A stretch of DNA of 64,000 nt, from NCBI GenBank assembly GCA_963842515.1, contig CAWJGO010000005.1:310001-374000 (forward strand). Direction: 5' to 3'. The stretch is from CADEED01 sp963842515. GTDB lineage: Bacteria > Pseudomonadota > Gammaproteobacteria > Steroidobacterales > Steroidobacteraceae. Positions 60,657 through 64,000 of this stretch are shown in pieces. Under the pieces are notes generated by a model. It did not search any database and was not told the DNA's origin. It was given only the letters and a program-made list of their open reading frames with translations. The translations under genes were made by a program, and so were the position numbers. Positions within the stretch are counted from its first letter, which is position 1, and every line of letters starts with the position of its first letter.

Positions 60657-61536
60657 GGGGCTTGGTTTCATCTTCATCAAGTTGAGCTCGCTGCCGCTGC
60701 CATTCGTTGGCGGACGCGCCAGACCGTTTGCGCTGACAGAGGCGCTTTGCCAAAACCTTGGGCTCGAGTGCAAGACGGTTGAGACGACCTCAAAGTCCAA
60801 AGCGTGGGCGGCCCTCGAAGTTCCGCTGCGCGCCGGACATCCCGTTGGGCTGCAGCTCGATTGCTTCCACCTGGAATATTTCTCGCGGCCCATTCACTTC
60901 GCCGGGCATTTCGTTGCGGCGTATGGTTACGACGAGCACGACGTCCTGCTCGTCGACACGGAACCCCAAGGTTCGCTGCAGCGCTCCTCGCGGGCGAATG
61001 TCGAAAAGGCGCGCTTTGCCAAAGGCCCGATGGCAGCGAAGGCGCGCGCCTGGACGATTTCGGCGACGGTGCGCAAACCGGCGCTCGATGCAGTCATTCC
61101 CAAGGCGCTGCGCCGCGCAATCCACGCGAATGCCAGCCAGTACCTCTCGCCCGCCTTCAAGGGAGCGTCGCATCTCGGCATCCTCAAACTAGCGGACTCA
61201 TTGCCCCACTGGCTCGAGCTGGCGAAGCGCCCGAAGGATGACCTCGCGCTCGCATCGCTGCTCATGGAGCGGGCCGGTACCGGCGGATCGCTGTTCCGCA
61301 ATTTCTATCGTGATTTTCTGGCCGAAGCCGGCGAGTACCTGTCGGGCGCGAAAGCGAAGCTCTCCGCGGCGCGACGCCTCTTCGCGGATTCGGCCGGGGA
61401 GTGGGGCGCGATCGCCGCCTTGATCGACTCCAGCGCGCGCACCGCCGACGCCGGGCCGTTGCGCGACGCGGCACAGCGCTGCCGGCGTGTCGCGAGCCTC
61501 GAGATTGCCGCCATGCAGCAGCTCGCGGCGCTCTGA
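60523..61536 (+). CDS. BtrH N-terminal domain protein (C39-peptidase-like fold, DUF4872-type C-terminus)
   Basis: 337 residues from GTG 60523 (ATG 60529 is the next start). The catalytic set of BtrH-like acyl-transferases/cysteine hydrolases is visible: Cys19 in GQHCETVATG, then LSEPMLFGLGEGLGFIF, His129 in HFAGHFVAAYGYDE and Asp145 in VLLVDTEPQG. The C-terminal helical part fits DUF4872. BtrH moves an acyl group from a carrier protein in butirosin synthesis; no carrier protein or biosynthetic gene is nearby, so here it may act on another thioester or amide. It overlaps the upstream gene and its stop overlaps the rlmKL start (TGATG). Confidence 0.82.
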   Translation: MTMPRVEVANFRPFVGQHCETVATGTLLAAAGLNLSEPMLFGLGEGLGFIFIKLSSLPLPFVGGRARPFALTEALCQNLGLECKTVETTSKSKAWAALEVPLRAGHPVGLQLDCFHLEYFSRPIHFAGHFVAAYGYDEHDVLLVDTEPQGSLQRSSRANVEKARFAKGPMAAKARAWTISATVRKPALDAVIPKALRRAIHANASQYLSPAFKGASHLGILKLADSLPHWLELAKRPKDDLALASLLMERAGTGGSLFRNFYRDFLAEAGEYLSGAKAKLSAARRLFADSAGEWGAIAALIDSSARTADAGPLRDAAQRCRRVASLEIAAMQQLAAL

Positions 61537-63728
61537 TGGCGGACTCACAACATCGCTTCGTGGCTTCGAGCCCGCGCGGCTTCGGTGATTTGTTAGCCGC
61601 GGAATTGCGCAGCTTCGGCGCGGCCGACGTGCGCGAACGCGCGCTCGGCGTGGAATTCACCGGGACGCTGGCAGTGGCGTATCGCGCGTGCCTGGAATCG
61701 CGGGTCGGCAGCCGCGTGTTCCTCGAGGTGGCGCGATTCAATGCGCCGAGCGACGCGAGTTTCTACGATGCCGCTCGCGCCATCGACTGGCGCCGGCATA
61801 TCGACCCGGCGCGCACGCTGGCCTGCGATTTCTCCGGCCGCCACCCCCAGATCACGCACACGCGCTTCGGCGCTCTGCGCCTCAAGGACGCCATCTGCGA
61901 TCAGTTGCGCGATGCCTCCGGCAGCCGTCCGGACATAGCGCCCGAACGTCCGGCAGTGCGCGTGCATGCCCATGCCAATGGTCCCGATGTCACCGTGTCC
62001 ATCGACCTGTCGGGCGAGGGTCTGCATCGCCGCGGATATCGCGCCGAGGCTGGAGAGGCGCCGCTGCGCGAGAACCTCGCCGCCGGCATCCTGGTGCGCG
62101 CCGGCTGGCCGGAAAAGTGCAAAGTGGCCACCGAGTTCCTCGACCCCATGTGCGGCTCGGGCACACTGGTCATCGAAGCCGCGATGATCGCGGCGAACGT
62201 CGCGCCTGGCGCACGCCGGCACTACTTTGGATTCCTCGGCTGGGTAGGCCACGACCGCACCACGTGGGAACGCGTGAAGCACGAGGCGCTGGCGCGCGAG
62301 CGGAAGCCTGGCCTTCGCCTGCGCGGTGTCGATTCGGATGCTCGCGTGCTGGCGGCGGCGCGCGACAACGCCGCGCGTGCCGGACTCGCGGAACTAACAA
62401 CCTTCGATGGCGGGCGGCTGGCCGATGCCAGGCCGGCCGGCGAGGGTGCCGACAAGGGCAAGGGGTTCCTTGCCACCAACCCGCCATACGGTGTGCGCCT
62501 CGAAGACCGTGACACCGCCAGAGCGCTCATGAAGCAGCTCGGCGAAGTATTGCGCGCGAATTTCTCGGGATGGAACGCCGCGATTCTCGCCGGCTCGCCG
62601 GACGCGGGCCTGGAGCTCGGAATCCGTGCCGAGCGTGTGCATACCGTGTGGAACGGCGCGCTCGAGTGCCGCCTGTTGCGCCTGCATGTCTCGGCGGAAA
62701 CCGAGAAGCAGATGTTGCACACCGGCGCCAGCGCGCGCATCGACGCAACGCTCGCGGAGTCGCCGGGCTCGCAGATGTTCGGCAACCGGATCGCCAAGAA
62801 CATCAAACAACTCAAGAGCTGGACGAAGCGCGAAAATGTGAGTTGCTATCGGCTGTACGACGCTGACATGCCCGAGTATTCCTTTGCGATCGACCGGTAC
62901 GCCGAGGCCGGCGGCAGCACCGTCTGGCTCTATGTCCAGGAATACGCCGCGCCGAAAACCATCGAGCCCGAAGCGGTCCAACGCCGGCGCAACGAGGCGC
63001 TGGCGGCGTTGCCCGGTGCGACGGGAGTGCCCGTGGAATTCATCCACCTGCGCCAGCGTCGCAGGGTAGCGCGCGGCGACCAGTATGAGAAGTTAGGAGA
63101 GAGCGCCGATTTCAAGGTGGTGGAAGAGGGCGGCCTGCGCTTCTGGGTCAACTTCAGCGATTACCTCGACACCGGACTTTTTCTCGATCACCGGATGACG
63201 CGCCAGCGGCTGCGCGCCGGCGCCGCGCGCGCGCGGTTCCTGAATCTGTTCGCCTACACCGGCAGTGCTACGGTGTATGCGGCCGCGGGCCGCGCACGCG
63301 CCACGACGACGATCGACATGTCAGCCACCTACCTCGATTGGGCTCGGAACAATCTGTCGCTGAATGGGTTTTCGGGCGCAGCCCACGAATTCATCCAGGA
63401 CGATTGCATCGCCTGGCTCGAGATGGCGGTGGCCGAGCGGCGCATCTACGACCTGATTTTTCTCGATCCGCCCACGTTTTCCAACAGCAAGCGCATGGAC
63501 GACATCCTCGATGTGCAGCGCGATCATGCGGCGTTGATAGACAGTTGCATGGCGCTGCTCGCCCCGGGTGGCAAGCTGGTGTTCTCCACCAATGCCCAGA
63601 AGTTCAAGCTGGACGGAATGCTCGGCGAGCGCTACAAAGTTACCGACATTTCGCGCGCGACCTTGCCGGAAGATTTCAAGCGCAACCCGCGCATCCATCA
63701 GTGTTACGAACTGGAGTCAAAGTCATGA
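61536..63728 (+). CDS. rlmL: Bifunctional 23S rRNA methyltransferase RlmKL
   Basis: 730 residues from ATG 61536. N-terminal ferredoxin-like/THUMP region (about 1-160), then the RlmL methyltransferase (EFLDPMCGSGTLVIEAAMI; TNPPYGVRLED), which makes m2G2445, then the RlmK methyltransferase (FLNLFAYTGSATVYAA; FLDPPTFSNSKRMDD), which makes m7G2069 of 23S rRNA (E. coli numbering). Length and domain order match the fused gammaproteobacterial enzyme. Coupled to the BtrH-like gene by TGATG and to the OsmC gene by ATGA. Confidence 0.95.
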   Translation: MADSQHRFVASSPRGFGDLLAAELRSFGAADVRERALGVEFTGTLAVAYRACLESRVGSRVFLEVARFNAPSDASFYDAARAIDWRRHIDPARTLACDFSGRHPQITHTRFGALRLKDAICDQLRDASGSRPDIAPERPAVRVHAHANGPDVTVSIDLSGEGLHRRGYRAEAGEAPLRENLAAGILVRAGWPEKCKVATEFLDPMCGSGTLVIEAAMIAANVAPGARRHYFGFLGWVGHDRTTWERVKHEALARERKPGLRLRGVDSDARVLAAARDNAARAGLAELTTFDGGRLADARPAGEGADKGKGFLATNPPYGVRLEDRDTARALMKQLGEVLRANFSGWNAAILAGSPDAGLELGIRAERVHTVWNGALECRLLRLHVSAETEKQMLHTGASARIDATLAESPGSQMFGNRIAKNIKQLKSWTKRENVSCYRLYDADMPEYSFAIDRYAEAGGSTVWLYVQEYAAPKTIEPEAVQRRRNEALAALPGATGVPVEFIHLRQRRRVARGDQYEKLGESADFKVVEEGGLRFWVNFSDYLDTGLFLDHRMTRQRLRAGAARARFLNLFAYTGSATVYAAAGRARATTTIDMSATYLDWARNNLSLNGFSGAAHEFIQDDCIAWLEMAVAERRIYDLIFLDPPTFSNSKRMDDILDVQRDHAALIDSCMALLAPGGKLVFSTNAQKFKLDGMLGERYKVTDISRATLPEDFKRNPRIHQCYELESKS

Positions 63729-64000
63729 TCAAGAAGGGTTCCGCGGTCTGGAAGGGTGGTCTCAAGGACGGTACCGGCAGCATCTCCACTGAGACCGGCG
63801 TGCTCAAGAATGCGCCGTATGGTTTCAAGGCGCGTTTTGAAGACGGTCCCGGCACGAACCCGGAAGAGCTCATCGCCGCCGCGCATGCGGCCTGTTTCAC
63901 GATGGCGCTGTCGGCGGGACTGTCCAAAGATGGCTTCACGGCCGAGTCCATCGAAACCAGCGCCGCCGTTCGCCTGGAGAAAGTGGGCGACGGGTTTGCG
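63725..64000 (+). CDS. OsmC family peroxiredoxin, N-terminal part (3' truncated by window edge)
   Basis: The first 92 residues are visible. The start MIKKGSAVWKGGLKDGTGSI, TGVLKNAPYGFKARFED, and PGTNPEELIAAAHAACFTMA with its conserved catalytic Cys are the OsmC pattern. OsmC reduces organic hydroperoxides in the cytoplasm using two Cys; the second Cys would lie beyond the window. The ATG overlaps the rlmKL stop (ATGA). Confidence 0.92.
   Translation, partial: MIKKGSAVWKGGLKDGTGSISTETGVLKNAPYGFKARFEDGPGTNPEELIAAAHAACFTMALSAGLSKDGFTAESIETSAAVRLEKVGDGFA

Overview
This is a GC-rich, densely coding chromosomal window with no rRNA, no complete tRNA, no CRISPR array and no intact mobile element. 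Paired TonB-dependent receptors and glycoside hydrolases, a tryptophan-halogenase-like flavoprotein beside a receptor, TorF-type porins, an rlmKL gene and ATGA/TGATG-coupled operons suggest a gammaproteobacterium, perhaps near Steroidobacteraceae/Xanthomonadales. That placement is an inference from gene content, not a search result. Most genes encode exported proteins (Sec, Tat or lipoprotein signals).

Layout. 1-2.5 kb: the end of a BBE-type FAD oxidase, a small membrane protein, a cloverleaf-like hairpin cluster and an FAD monooxygenase. 2.5-9 kb: an IS481-type transposase scrap, then a tightly coupled operon of surface cytochrome-type proteins (PSD1/DUF1549-DUF1553 lipoprotein, Tat-exported DUF1501 protein, DUF2231-like/haem/LRR membrane protein). 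9-12.3 kb: a secreted unknown, an FtsI/PBP2-like protein lacking its catalytic motifs, a four-helix membrane protein and a small gene broken by two frameshifts. 12.4-17.1 kb: a second coupled operon (DUF1592 haem protein, Tat DUF1552 protein, secreted protein). 17.3-20.6 kb: an O-methyltransferase, a DUF1579-like protein and an M48-like membrane protein without its zinc motif.

20.5-46 kb is carbohydrate-oriented. It holds a NagB-like deaminase with a Gfo/Idh/MocA oxidoreductase, a GH43 protein with discoidin and FN3 domains, two large TonB receptors (one followed by the halogenase-like gene), a GH30 enzyme, a phosphodiesterase-like protein, a three-gene unit of gluconate-dehydrogenase-subunit-3-like, GMC oxidoreductase and DUF1080 proteins, and a GH20 hexosaminidase. 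Import through the receptors, periplasmic hydrolysis and oxidation of sugars is a reasonable reading, but the substrate cannot be told from sequence. A YceI protein, an M14 peptidase and an MFS transporter lie between the receptors.

46-64 kb is mixed: a hydrolase, a DUF1080-like protein, a TonB-C-like protein, a methyltransferase with a zinc ribbon, an OmpA protein, a cupin, two TorF porins (the first with a sigma-54 promoter), a MATE pump, an aminotransferase / XRE-cupin regulator / aldehyde dehydrogenase module of polyamine type, then a coupled run of exonuclease/GIY-YIG, BtrH-like, RlmKL and OsmC.

The most unusual object is a non-coding element of about 722 bp present twice (49801-50521 and 54962-55684). 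Each copy holds two inverted copies of a core of about 135 nt, each core wrapped in its own long perfect inverted repeat. The element is capped by short AAATGGGG...CCCCATTT palindromes, and at all three places where a gene ends against it the stop codon is completed by the element's terminal A residues.
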